From the NCBI RefSeq assembly GCF_037974355.1, contig NZ_CP150235.1, positions 5,518,001 through 5,582,000 on the forward strand: a stretch of DNA of 64,000 bases, given 5' to 3'. A program made the position numbers and the translations under genes. Shown here piece after piece: positions 1 through 9,300 of this stretch; position 1 is the first letter of the stretch, and each line of letters starts with the position of its first letter. Source of the stretch: Paenibacillus sp. FSL R5-0517 (GTDB lineage: Bacteria; Bacillota; Bacilli; Paenibacillales; Paenibacillaceae). Below the pieces are notes generated by a model, which searched no databases, was not told where the DNA came from, and worked only from the letters and a program-made list of their open reading frames with translations.

Positions 1-1363
1 ACCCAAACGAACCGCAATCATCCAGACTGTCGATGGCAGACAGTTGATTATTGATCCCTGCCGCACCGTATGCTTCCCGATCCCACAGACCATAGCGGTC
101 AAATGAAGTGCTCAGTTCAATATGTTGCCGAACATACTGAATGTAATCGTCCCGTCCCAATTCCTGTCCTGTCCGGAGCAGTCCAAGCAAAGTAACACCA
201 AGCGGATAATTCCACTTTCCGTAATGTGTGTTCTCCAGGTAAGGACGAACATGGGTATCGGGAAGATCTACCCGCCAATAGACACCTTGTGCCCCATTAT
301 CATACACGGTATCAGTTCGCACGATTTCGGCATGGGATGGTTCAGCGCCAGGAGCAAACACACCTGTGTACAGCCAGGGGTCAGAGCACCCCGCAACCGG
401 ATGAGGTGATTTTAGTCTCCAGCCTGTGGAATCCGAACTTACGTCATCTTCCAACCTGAATCCCCATGAGCCACCTTGTTCCTGGATTTCACCTTTCACG
501 ACTAGATCCCAAGAACCGTAACGGCGCGGGAGTTCAACGTGCAATTTAGCACTGCTTCCAGCAGAGTATATTTCCTTGCCATCCACATACAGAGTCAAAG
601 CACCATCATGATTGCCTTTTAAAATAATTGGCGTTGATCTTGGTAAGGTTACATCCAGCCTCGTCCAAGCATAGGCCACAGCAGGCTGTTCCATACCATA
701 GATGCGTGCAAATGAACCCTTGCTCTGTTCCTCCCCTGTCCAGTTCCTACGTGGATACCAGGTAAGACCTGTTTCTTCTTCCGCCATGCCATCACGAGGA
801 AGAGATAGTACAGGTTCATCGACAGGTTCTGAATATAACCAGCCTTCCTGACCCTGACGATCTGTCCCAGGAGTAAGGAAATGCAGCGGAAAATTTTTGA
901 ATGAGGCTGTTCCGTAGACACCGCCGAATCCCACTTCTGTTTTGACAAAACAAAGCAACACATCATTCCACCCATAGCTCACGGAGATCGGAATCTGGGT
1001 TCTTCGCTTGGGAAATAATTCCTGTAACAACTCGGACTTGAATACCTCTTCGCCGTTCACATAAATCGTCACTGGACTATAACAGTTCAGGCCTGTATTT
1101 AACGTTGCATTCTGCTCGCTCCATAACTTGCCCCATACATACACGTACTGCCCTGTACGCGCCTCTGCACATTTCTCATTCAGATTCAGGTCGTAGCGAT
1201 AATCCCCCAGTCTGCGAAAACCTCCCTGATGATAAGCTCTGAACAAAAAGGATTGTTGCGGGTGATCGCCAATATAACGCTGAGCCACCGTGGTCAATAT
1301 ATCCGGAATTGAATCGTACACCTTGCCTGCAATCGCCTCGTTCTCATGGAAATAACGAATGAT
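1..1363 (-). CDS. Glycoside hydrolase, GH105/GH88-like (3' end outside window)
   Basis: An open minus-strand frame with no stop runs from just after the deacetylase stop to the window edge, so only the N-terminal ~450 residues are visible. The first ~280 residues look like accessory beta-rich domains. After that come WNYPLGVTLLGLL and IDSLDDCGSFG, which resemble the start of the (alpha/alpha)6 barrel of unsaturated glycuronyl/rhamnogalacturonyl hydrolases; the family call rests on these motifs only. No ATG, GTG or TTG sits at a usable distance from the ribosome binding site GGAAGGGG (1370-1377). ATC at 1363 (6 nt) or ATT at 1360 (9 nt) fit best; the CTG at 1369 is too close. A GTG further upstream would overlap the deacetylase. 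It is the last visible gene of the glycan operon and probably cleaves a terminal unsaturated uronic acid. Confidence 0.6.
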   Translation of the reverse strand, partial: MIRYFHENEAIAGKVYDSIPDILTTVAQRYIGDHPQQSFLFRAYHQGGFRRLGDYRYDLNLNEKCAEARTGQYVYVWGKLWSEQNATLNTGLNCYSPVTIYVNGEEVFKSELLQELFPKRRTQIPISVSYGWNDVLLCFVKTEVGFGGVYGTASFKNFPLHFLTPGTDRQGQEGWLYSEPVDEPVLSLPRDGMAEEETGLTWYPRRNWTGEEQSKGSFARIYGMEQPAVAYAWTRLDVTLPRSTPIILKGNHDGALTLYVDGKEIYSAGSSAKLHVELPRRYGSWDLVVKGEIQEQGGSWGFRLEDDVSSDSTGWRLKSPHPVAGCSDPWLYTGVFAPGAEPSHAEIVRTDTVYDNGAQGVYWRVDLPDTHVRPYLENTHYGKWNYPLGVTLLGLLRTGQELGRDDYIQYVRQHIELSTSFDRYGLWDREAYGAAGINNQLSAIDSLDDCGSFG

Positions 1364-1377
1364 CGTCAGCCCCTTCC

Positions 1378-2199
1378 TTATACCTTGATTCGTTCGCTTA
1401 GCCGCAATGTCTCCCCACCCTGCACTTCAACTACCTGCTGATCTGCCGTGAACCAAACCGGGATGGCAGACGGATTATGAATGATGGATCGATCGGCTGA
1501 ACACTCCAGTCGTTGCACCGCTTTCCAATAGGCAATCACTTCGATGTTCGTGGCGTACCAGATGTCGTTCCTGCGACCAATCTTCTCACCAAACTGTTCG
1601 ATGATCTCCCAGTTGTCGTTATCATTGAACTCATAACTGTGGCCCCAGACGTAGAGTAATAGTGGTGTACCTGTTTTGGAATGTTGGATAAAACGTTCAG
1701 CATGCCCCGCCAGATCATGGTTATGATGACAGGTCGGATGCCATTCAAGCGGCCGGTCTGGCAGTGTGTATTTGCTATGAGATTCAACGGTACGAGCATA
1801 GTCGATGCCGAGCCACGCAAGCTTTGTGCTTAACGCACGGTCGTATCCTCCATTGGGATAAGCCATGCCTCGAACCGGATAACCGACGAGCTTCTCCAAC
1901 GCTTTTCGGTCCTCGATAATCTCTTCGGTCAATAGTTCATTCGGAACATAAGGCAGCGTAGGGTGAGTAACCGTGTGAACGGCCACTTCATGACCCGCAT
2001 ACAGTTCAGCAACTTCCCCCGCCTCAATACGTCCTGGATTACCCAGGGTACCGGAGTTCAGATTAAAGGTTCCCCGTAGACCATACCGATTACAGATCTC
2101 CACCAGTCTGCGATCATGCACCACTCCGTCGTCATAACTTAGCGTTAACGCTTTCATCACACCACCTGGATAGCGGTCAAACTGAATACGATGTCCCAT
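1378..2199 (-). CDS. Polysaccharide deacetylase (NodB homology domain)
   Basis: A 273-residue carbohydrate esterase 4-type protein. TLSYDDG near residue 20 is the family's first metal motif with the catalytic Asp-Asp, and HTVTHPTLP further on is the His-containing second motif. It has no signal peptide, so it probably acts in the cytoplasm on imported oligosaccharides, removing N- or O-acetyl groups. AAGGAG lies about 10 nt before the ATG. A later in-frame Met (residue 15, MKALTLSYDD) is also possible. It sits 17 bp after the GH106-like gene and just before the GH105-like gene, in one operon. Confidence 0.8.
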   Translation of the reverse strand: MGHRIQFDRYPGGVMKALTLSYDDGVVHDRRLVEICNRYGLRGTFNLNSGTLGNPGRIEAGEVAELYAGHEVAVHTVTHPTLPYVPNELLTEEIIEDRKALEKLVGYPVRGMAYPNGGYDRALSTKLAWLGIDYARTVESHSKYTLPDRPLEWHPTCHHNHDLAGHAERFIQHSKTGTPLLLYVWGHSYEFNDNDNWEIIEQFGEKIGRRNDIWYATNIEVIAYWKAVQRLECSADRSIIHNPSAIPVWFTADQQVVEVQGGETLRLSERIKV

Positions 2200-2216
2200 C
2201 CCTTACTTCCACTCCT

Positions 2217-5200
2217 TTATCCTAATTCTTCAACAGGTACATGACCTGCATCCTGTAATTGATGATGTTCTGAATCAAAATAGGTACCTTCCAGCAGACC
2301 AATCAACGTGTTGGTAATCCTCACCTCAATGTCGTTCGCCCCAGGACGCAACCATGAGGTATCTCCCTTCCAGCGATACGGAGACCAGCAACGTACACCC
2401 AGACTTTGTCCGTTCACCCGCACTTCCGTTACATCCTGCACCCGCCAATCGCTGAATTCCAGTTCAAATGAGGCAACATCTTCCCCTGGCTCATCCAGCC
2501 AGAACGTGCGTTTATAACTCATTTCCCCGGCAAAATAGGGATACAGCGGCTGCGGTTCAGGTCCGATACGAAGGGCCGTGTCCGACTCCCGTACAAGCGA
2601 GGTCATGCCTTCATGATGGAACTCCACGCCGAATCTTCCCTGTAGATACAGGGGATCCACGAGGCCATCCTCATCTTTCGTTACCTGCACAATCACTGTC
2701 ATTTCGTTAAGACCGCTGTGCAGCAGCTCTGTAATATCACAAGCGATATTATTGTAGTCGGTTATTTCAATTGGATCGAATTGTTCCTTTTCAAGCAGAT
2801 GCCCATTAATCTCCATCGACCAAGTGCCCGAGATCGCCGCTCTGTCCATGAATAAAAGGCATGCAGACAATGCCGTTCTCAGCTCAAATGTGGTCGTATA
2901 ACGGCACTCGATCGGGTAAGCAACGGATGCCTTTTTCGGTGTGCCAAATACCTGATTAAACTGGACTGGCAGATGCTGCTGCTTCGATAATTCTGCCGCC
3001 TGATCAATAAACGGTTTTACAGCTACATGCTGGCTTTCCAGAATCACACCATTAGCATTGGAAGCCTGAAGATGGAATTGTCCCATTCGCAGGATGTTAG
3101 GCTGCACCGTTTCCAGTCGCCATGGTCCCTCCGCAGGAATACTGATCTTAGTGGCTTGCTTCACTTCTGCTGAAACATCCGTTTGGAATGTCGAATTTAT
3201 TGGGTCTGTGACATCCACCTTCGTTGGTCCCGTCTCTACCTTCACTGGTTGTAAAGTAAGGCGTACAACATGCGCTTCGTAAGGCGCCAGCGTTAGTGAA
3301 ATGCACCATTCCCCGCCACTGCTCGTATACGGCAATGCCTGAAGCTGTCCCGTCTCCAGATCAAGTCGTTCTGCCACCAGACAAGCACCATCTATCAGCT
3401 CCGCTCCATCCCACAGCTGTCGGGCAACCAACTTCAATTGCCCCTTCAACTCCTGACCCTCCTGATTAGTCAAGAAAATCATATGCTCCCCAGCCGACAA
3501 TTGACGGGTGTGCATCAGCAGAGAGGCACTTTCCTCCTCCATGATCCAGCAGATGGGTTCAGGCAATACCTGATCGAGCAGGAGAGAGATTAGCTCCAGC
3601 GAAAAGTCATCTCCCTGCCCTGTTCCTGCGGGTAGAAAATAGGCATTCCCCTCACCTTGATGCCACATGGTTTCACGGTTATCGTGATCGGTTGTCACGC
3701 TACGGCCCCAGTACACCTCTTGCGGCTGCTCGCCCGCACCAAAGAACTGGGCAGCTTCATCTCCCTCCGGACTTCCCGGCTGGATAGCAATATGCGGAGG
3801 CATCCCAACAGAAATGGTGGTCCCTCCCTGCTGAACAAATCGCTTCACCTGTTCCCAGGCCGCGACCTCCAGATTCAGCATCGGTGGCAGAATCAATACG
3901 TCATAACGGGCAACGCCAATCTGAATGATGCCATCCGTTAAGTCAGCTTCAGCCAACAATTCGGGATCAAGGTGGTCATAGTCACGTCTGTTCTCGAGCA
4001 GATGTGTCGTGATCCGCATCCAGTCCTTCGTCAGACGATTCAATTGCACCCGTTCTGCTTCGTCTTCGCCGCTATACTCGAATCCATGCAGCGGATTGCC
4101 CATCAGACTCCAGAATGTCGTCGTTGGGTCAAGTACAGCAATACGAATGTCTGCTGCTCCGGTGCTCATGAGATAGCTCAACCGTCCGGTGTAATCCCCC
4201 AACTGCCGGAAATGCTTCCAGTAGGGATTTTGCAAAAATTGAGACGGCGGTGCATCATGCTTCGCAAGCCCACCGATTGTATAAAAAAAGGCGTGAAAAT
4301 TATAGAAATTGGTGCCCATGGCGGCCATGCGGTCAATCATCCACTTGGCATCCTGTAGCGTCATGGACCAGCCTACACTGTGGAAACATTCAATCAGATT
4401 GCGGCTTCGGCCCAGTTGTCTGGCAAGCGAACTGACCATCTTGGGATTGTCACGCATCTTTTGGCCATATCGTTCCAGAATCCACGATAAGGATCGTCCG
4501 ATTTTCTCATGTGCTGAATCACCGCCTGGCATATGGCTGAACAACTGGGTGGTCATCCGTACGCCAGGTACCTCAGCCGCGTAATTGATTCCTGCTTCCT
4601 CACACCAATCATGCACCTGTTTGTGATAGGACTCCCTGAGAAGCAGATGCAGGGACTGATAGTAGTCATACCGAATCCGGTACGCGTCCGGAACATCAGC
4701 ATATAACAGGGCCGGTAGCGAATCGATCAGACTATAACCACAACGCTCACTGAAATAACAGGGAAGCTGTTGGGACCAGGGGATACGGCCCAGCGGTGCG
4801 ATCTCATCCGAGAACATGCCTTTGATTACGCTCTCAAATTGATCTCCAACCGCTGCCTTATAACGCTCATGTGTCAGTTCAATAAAACGACTCATCGCTT
4901 CCTTATGGCAAGGATCAACAAAGTTGCCGTAATATTTGAAATCATCGATCTCCATCTCTTGAAATATAATCAACTCCCAATCACCCTCGGGCACATCCCA
5001 CAACAATCGAAACGCTGTTTGGTAGGTGAAGAACCTCTTCCGGTTATACGAGGTGAGTCCGGTCTCCTGATACACCTGGTCCGTCTGGATATTGCCAATT
5101 TTATTTCGCAAGTCAATGAATTCATGCCACAACCGTTTGCCCTGTGCATCCTTGGGAATTGCCTTGGCAACCAAGACTCGTCCCCATGGCAGCTCCAGAT

Positions 5201-5570
5201 TCACAGCTTCTCCGCCCTGAACCATCAGTTGATGATGGATGAGCTGACGCTGCTTGGCTTCAGGAAAATCAAGAGTCACTTCCCCGCCAGCCATTCCACT
5301 CGGATAAGGATACTCGTCATATAACCATACCTGCATGCCGTGAGCGGCCGCCGCTTCCACTGCAATCCGCACCTTATCAAACCACGCTTCGGAGAGATAG
5401 GGAATTTGCAGTCCTTGACGTGGACAGATAAAGAATCCACCCACGCCTTGCACGGCCATCTCAGCCACCTGCCGCTTCATCTGTTCTTCTTCCATATCCC
5501 CGTTCCAGAACCAAAAGGGATGAACCCGGTACTGCGCCTCGGGATTACTAAATGCATCCCCGTTCCACAT
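2217..5570 (-). CDS. Large glycosyl hydrolase, GH106-like (alpha-L-rhamnosidase type)
   Basis: A 1117-residue protein with no signal peptide. The N-terminus has HPFWFWNGDMEEEQMKRQ, then GVGGFFICPR and WLYDEYPYPSGMAGG, which match the opening of large GH106-type rhamnosidase-like proteins: a TIM barrel with an acidic DEYPYPSG segment. The last ~250 residues contain beta-sandwich sequences (for example VTEVRVNGQSLGVRCWSPYRW) typical of galactose-binding-like domains in this group. The position between an oligosaccharide importer and other carbohydrate enzymes points to cytoplasmic degradation of an imported rhamnose-containing glycan. The family is inferred from overall pattern; the substrate is not proven. 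Confidence 0.7.
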   Translation of the reverse strand: MWNGDAFSNPEAQYRVHPFWFWNGDMEEEQMKRQVAEMAVQGVGGFFICPRQGLQIPYLSEAWFDKVRIAVEAAAAHGMQVWLYDEYPYPSGMAGGEVTLDFPEAKQRQLIHHQLMVQGGEAVNLELPWGRVLVAKAIPKDAQGKRLWHEFIDLRNKIGNIQTDQVYQETGLTSYNRKRFFTYQTAFRLLWDVPEGDWELIIFQEMEIDDFKYYGNFVDPCHKEAMSRFIELTHERYKAAVGDQFESVIKGMFSDEIAPLGRIPWSQQLPCYFSERCGYSLIDSLPALLYADVPDAYRIRYDYYQSLHLLLRESYHKQVHDWCEEAGINYAAEVPGVRMTTQLFSHMPGGDSAHEKIGRSLSWILERYGQKMRDNPKMVSSLARQLGRSRNLIECFHSVGWSMTLQDAKWMIDRMAAMGTNFYNFHAFFYTIGGLAKHDAPPSQFLQNPYWKHFRQLGDYTGRLSYLMSTGAADIRIAVLDPTTTFWSLMGNPLHGFEYSGEDEAERVQLNRLTKDWMRITTHLLENRRDYDHLDPELLAEADLTDGIIQIGVARYDVLILPPMLNLEVAAWEQVKRFVQQGGTTISVGMPPHIAIQPGSPEGDEAAQFFGAGEQPQEVYWGRSVTTDHDNRETMWHQGEGNAYFLPAGTGQGDDFSLELISLLLDQVLPEPICWIMEEESASLLMHTRQLSAGEHMIFLTNQEGQELKGQLKLVARQLWDGAELIDGACLVAERLDLETGQLQALPYTSSGGEWCISLTLAPYEAHVVRLTLQPVKVETGPTKVDVTDPINSTFQTDVSAEVKQATKISIPAEGPWRLETVQPNILRMGQFHLQASNANGVILESQHVAVKPFIDQAAELSKQQHLPVQFNQVFGTPKKASVAYPIECRYTTTFELRTALSACLLFMDRAAISGTWSMEINGHLLEKEQFDPIEITDYNNIACDITELLHSGLNEMTVIVQVTKDEDGLVDPLYLQGRFGVEFHHEGMTSLVRESDTALRIGPEPQPLYPYFAGEMSYKRTFWLDEPGEDVASFELEFSDWRVQDVTEVRVNGQSLGVRCWSPYRWKGDTSWLRPGANDIEVRITNTLIGLLEGTYFDSEHHQLQDAGHVPVEELG

Positions 5571-5614
5571 GTCGCCTTCCTCCCTGCCTGTTCAAGAGTA
5601 TCGTTGGTCTCCAA

Positions 5615-7120
5615 CTACTTCAGTGCAGCGTACAGTTCATTGACTTCTTTCACATAATCATCTCCGCCGTTGTTCTTCCACAGGGTAACAGCATCTTCGA
5701 ATCCTTTCTCATCAATCTGACCTACAATATATTTGATACGTGCATCGTTAATGATATTGTCCAGCTGCGGCCCTTTCTGAGCATAAACATCAGAGATCAG
5801 CGGTTCGCCAGGATTGGCAATGACAATCTCTTCGTTGGCTTTCTGTACCTGTGCAACTTTTTCACGGACAGGTGTCTGTTGCACGCGAAGGGTTTTGTCC
5901 TCCGGTACAAACATCAATATCTGATTCAAGCCCTGCAGATCGCGGAGAGCAAGCTTGTCAGTGGAAGGAATGATGTAGTTTTCTTTTTTCTCATACTGCT
6001 TGCCTTCCAGTCCATTCCCAAGCAGCGCCTGCAATTCTGGTTCATTGAGTTGGTCCAGGAAGCGCAGTACCTTCTTCAGTTCCTCTTCCGTTTTGACACT
6101 GCCTTTGGAGATGGCAATCATTCCGGAATATCCGGACGTTGGCATATCACGCAGCCCCTTCGGACCTTCCATGGCTTGCAGCACATCGACACGTCCTGTC
6201 GCATTCGGATCTTTATCCAGTATCTTCTGGTCCATGCGCTGGGCATTATCTGCTACATCCACCATGACACCCGCTTGCCCATTCACAAATGGATCAGGCA
6301 GTTTCGTTGCATCCATCACGGCAAAGTCCTTGTTCACCAGACCCTCGCTGTAGATCTGACGAAAAAATTTCAGGGCTTCCATGTATTCTGGTGTCTCATG
6401 CGCAGGGATTAGCCCCCCGTTGCCATCATCTCCCCATTTGTTGGGGGCACCGAACCATACCTGCATATTATCCCATGGGCCCGTGAACTTGCTGGCTACC
6501 AGACCGTACGTATCATCCTTTCCGTTACCGTCCGGGTCATCCTTCGTGAACGCTTTCAATACATTGTAAAATTCATCAATCGTCTTCGGCTCTTCCAGCC
6601 CCAGATTCTCCAGCCAGTCCTTACGGATAGTCACCCCATTACGTCCCAGAGGGCGAGCCCGATATATCCCATACGTTTTGCCATCGATAGAGGCATTGTT
6701 GGTGATGATTTCATTCATCTGGCTCAGATTTGGATAGTCCTTCAGATAAGGACCCAGTTCCCAGAATGCCCCTGTCCGGGCTGCATTGATAAAGCTTGGG
6801 GATTTCCCCAATACGACCATAATTTGCGGAAGTTTGCCCGAAGCCAGTGTGATATTGAATTTGTCCTCATAGGAACTGCTGGGCACCCATTGCAGATTGA
6901 CATCAACCTTGGTCAATTCCTCCAGCTTCTGAATCACAGGGCTGTTGTCCGGCGGATTCTCCGCTTCAAAGTTCGGCAGCATAATCGTGAGCTGATCGGT
7001 GCCACCCGCAGCGGTTCCTGAATCTGCTTTGTCCGTGGAGCATGCGCCCAGAATTGTACTAAGTACCAATGACGCTGAGAGCAGCAGTGCACCTTTTTTG
7101 AATCCAGTTTTTTGTCCCAT
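5615..7120 (-). CDS. Extracellular solute-binding lipoprotein of a sugar ABC importer (YtcQ/LipO type)
   Basis: A 501-residue lipoprotein. The N-terminus is basic, then hydrophobic, ending in a lipobox LGAC near residue 27, so it should be lipidated and face the outside. The body resembles the large family 1 binding proteins of Paenibacillus and Bacillus (YtcQ, LplA) that feed LplB/YtcP permeases with complex oligosaccharides. It contains TLASGKLPQIMVV and the hinge-region pattern of that group. The ribosome binding site is GGGGGAG before ATG. It is transcribed after the two permeases, and no ATPase is encoded here, which is normal for systems that share the MsmX ATPase. Confidence 0.88.
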   Translation of the reverse strand: MGQKTGFKKGALLLSASLVLSTILGACSTDKADSGTAAGGTDQLTIMLPNFEAENPPDNSPVIQKLEELTKVDVNLQWVPSSSYEDKFNITLASGKLPQIMVVLGKSPSFINAARTGAFWELGPYLKDYPNLSQMNEIITNNASIDGKTYGIYRARPLGRNGVTIRKDWLENLGLEEPKTIDEFYNVLKAFTKDDPDGNGKDDTYGLVASKFTGPWDNMQVWFGAPNKWGDDGNGGLIPAHETPEYMEALKFFRQIYSEGLVNKDFAVMDATKLPDPFVNGQAGVMVDVADNAQRMDQKILDKDPNATGRVDVLQAMEGPKGLRDMPTSGYSGMIAISKGSVKTEEELKKVLRFLDQLNEPELQALLGNGLEGKQYEKKENYIIPSTDKLALRDLQGLNQILMFVPEDKTLRVQQTPVREKVAQVQKANEEIVIANPGEPLISDVYAQKGPQLDNIINDARIKYIVGQIDEKGFEDAVTLWKNNGGDDYVKEVNELYAALK

Positions 7121-7138
7121 ACGTTCTCCCCCTTGGCT

Positions 7139-8026
7139 TTAGCCTTTGATTGAACCTAACATGACACCTTTGGCAAAATGCTTCTGCAAAAACGGATACA
7201 CCAGCAAAATTGGAATCGTACCTACAACGATTACCGCCATTTTGATCGACTGCTCTGGTGGCTGGACAAAATTAGGGTCCATGTTTGCCATATCTCCGAC
7301 ACTGGCTTGCGAGAGCAATACGATCTGTCTCAGCATGACCTGCAGCGGCCATTTGTCACTGTCGGAAATGTACAGAAGTGCCGAGAAAAAGTTGTTCCAA
7401 TGTCCCACGGCGTAAAACAAGGCAAACGTGGCAATGACCGGCTTCGATAAAGGCAGTACGATTCGCCACAGCACGCCGAGATCCGAACAGCCGTCGATGC
7501 GGGCCGCTTCCTCCAGCCCGGGCGGCATTTGCTGAAAAAAATTTTTGACTACTATTAAGTTAAAAGCGCTGATCGCGCCAGGAAGCATAAGGGCCCAGTA
7601 AGAATCGAGCAGTCCCAGTCCACGAATGACGAGATACGTTGGGATCATGCCACCGCCGAATAACATGGAGAAGATCACCATGTTCATCATGACGTTACGG
7701 CCCCAGAAGTCACTTCTGGATAGGGGATAGGCCATCGTCAGGGTGAAGAACAGATTCACCAGTGTACCTGCCACTGTGATGAAGATGGAAACGCCAATGC
7801 TGCGAAAGATCGTGGAAGAAGAGAAAATATACTCATATGCACTGAAAGAAAACACCTTCGGAATAAGGAAAAAACTCCGTTCGGTGATCTCGGCTTCCGT
7901 TGCGAAGGAATTCCCTATAATATACAGGAAAGGAAGGACAGTTAATATGCCCAGAATCCCCAGCATGGCGTAATTGAAGATATCAAATACCTTGCCGGCA
8001 GGGCTGTTGTATAGACGGCTGTTCAT
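7139..8026 (-). CDS. Carbohydrate ABC transporter permease (YtcP type)
   Basis: A 295-residue inner-membrane permease with about six hydrophobic segments. The EAA loop reads EEAARIDGCSDLGVLWRIVLPLSKP (residues about 180-205), where the shared ATPase docks. The C-terminal FLQKHFAKGVMLGSIKG is characteristic of YtcP/LplC-like proteins. The start follows AAGGAGG. It lies 12 bp after the partner permease and 18 bp before the binding protein. Confidence 0.92.
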   Translation of the reverse strand: MNSRLYNSPAGKVFDIFNYAMLGILGILTVLPFLYIIGNSFATEAEITERSFFLIPKVFSFSAYEYIFSSSTIFRSIGVSIFITVAGTLVNLFFTLTMAYPLSRSDFWGRNVMMNMVIFSMLFGGGMIPTYLVIRGLGLLDSYWALMLPGAISAFNLIVVKNFFQQMPPGLEEAARIDGCSDLGVLWRIVLPLSKPVIATFALFYAVGHWNNFFSALLYISDSDKWPLQVMLRQIVLLSQASVGDMANMDPNFVQPPEQSIKMAVIVVGTIPILLVYPFLQKHFAKGVMLGSIKG

Positions 8027-8038
8027 GGGCGCTCCTCC

Positions 8039-9025
8039 TTAATAAATTCCGGGGTGACCGAATTTTTTCGCAAGTTTATTACTGCCAAGCACCAGAATGA
8101 TGCCCACCACAGACTTGAATAGTCCAACAGCGGTACTGTAACTGAATGCCCCTTGCGTAATCCCCACCGTGTACACATACGTATCAAATACGTCTGCGAC
8201 ATCCCGGTTGAGGGAATTGGTCATCAGATAGATCTGCTCAAATCCGGTATCCAGAAAATTCCCCAGTCTGAGAATGAGCAAGATGACTATGGTCGTACGA
8301 ATCGCGGGAAGCGTAATATGCCACATTCGCCGCAATCGTCCTGCTCCATCCACAATGGAGGCTTCATACTGTTCCGTATCCACACCTGCGAGGGCCGCCA
8401 GGAAGATAATTGTGCCCCAGCCCATCTCCTTCCACATCATCTGAACAATAATGAGCGGCCGGAACGAACCCGGACTGGAGAGCACATCAATAGGTTTGCC
8501 TGTAATCCAGGCGATCAGATCATATAACACTCCGCCCTGCGGGGTCAGAAACACGTACGTGATACTCGCGATAATCACCATGGATACAAAGTGGGGTACA
8601 TAGACCAGCGTTTGAATGGTTCTTTTGAAGAATGCAACCCGAATTTCATTTAATAACAAAGCGATAATGATGGGTGCCGGGAAAAAGAAGATCAGATCAT
8701 ACAGCGCAAGGACCAGCGTATTGCGTAATAGTCGGAAGAAGTCCGGGTTGGAGAAAAAGTTCGTAAAGTTCTCCAGCCCCACCCAGTTGCTCTCCCGGAT
8801 GCCCAGAAAAGGCTGGTAGTCCTGAAAAGCAATAATGATTCCCCACATGGGCAAGTATTTAAAGATGACAAAGTACAAAAAGCCGGGAAGCACAAGCACA
8901 TATAACCATTTGTTTCGTTGGATCTGCCTTTTCCAGTTCGACTCTCGTCTCATGGGCCTTGTTGCCATATCCGCTTGAGCAGTGGCAGTGGCGTTGGTGT
9001 TCCAGTCTGTCTTCCCCTTCATCAT
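8039..9025 (-). CDS. Carbohydrate ABC transporter permease (LplB/YteP type)
   Basis: A 328-residue permease, first gene of the visible operon. A polar N-terminal tail of ~45 residues leads into the first transmembrane segment (WLYVLVLPGFLYFVIF) and the conserved WGIIIAFQDY. The EAA loop is EQYEASIVDGAGRLRRMWHITLP. These are standard for LplB/YteP partners of YtcP. The ribosome binding site is GGGGAGGGGAGAC before the first ATG; a second ATG follows at once. The operon probably starts between this gene and the terminator at 9230-9272. Confidence 0.92.
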   Translation of the reverse strand: MMKGKTDWNTNATATAQADMATRPMRRESNWKRQIQRNKWLYVLVLPGFLYFVIFKYLPMWGIIIAFQDYQPFLGIRESNWVGLENFTNFFSNPDFFRLLRNTLVLALYDLIFFFPAPIIIALLLNEIRVAFFKRTIQTLVYVPHFVSMVIIASITYVFLTPQGGVLYDLIAWITGKPIDVLSSPGSFRPLIIVQMMWKEMGWGTIIFLAALAGVDTEQYEASIVDGAGRLRRMWHITLPAIRTTIVILLILRLGNFLDTGFEQIYLMTNSLNRDVADVFDTYVYTVGITQGAFSYSTAVGLFKSVVGIILVLGSNKLAKKFGHPGIY

Positions 9026-9229
9026 GTCTCCCCTCCCCTAGTTATGTAAGCGTTATCAATAATCCTGATACTCAGACTATACAGCCCTTCTTTTTCCGGC
9101 AACCTTCATTTTTTGCATCGCTACGACTTGATGGTCTAGAAGCCCGCTATAACGCCATTCTTCCTTGATATTGGACATATCGTAGCAGATAGAATTGCAC
9201 ATTTTTGCAGGTTTATCCTTCTTTGTATG

Positions 9230-9272
9230 ACGGTAAAAAAAGAAAAAAACGACATCCGCTAATGCTGGATGC
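9230..9272 (-). terminator. Intrinsic terminator of the AraC-type regulator gene
   Basis: On the minus strand a GGCATCC...GGATGTC hairpin (9251-9272) is followed by a T-rich run (9230-9250). It separates the regulator from the ABC transporter operon. Confidence 0.75.
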
Positions 9273-9300
9273 CGGTCAGAAATGACAGACGGATGAACGG

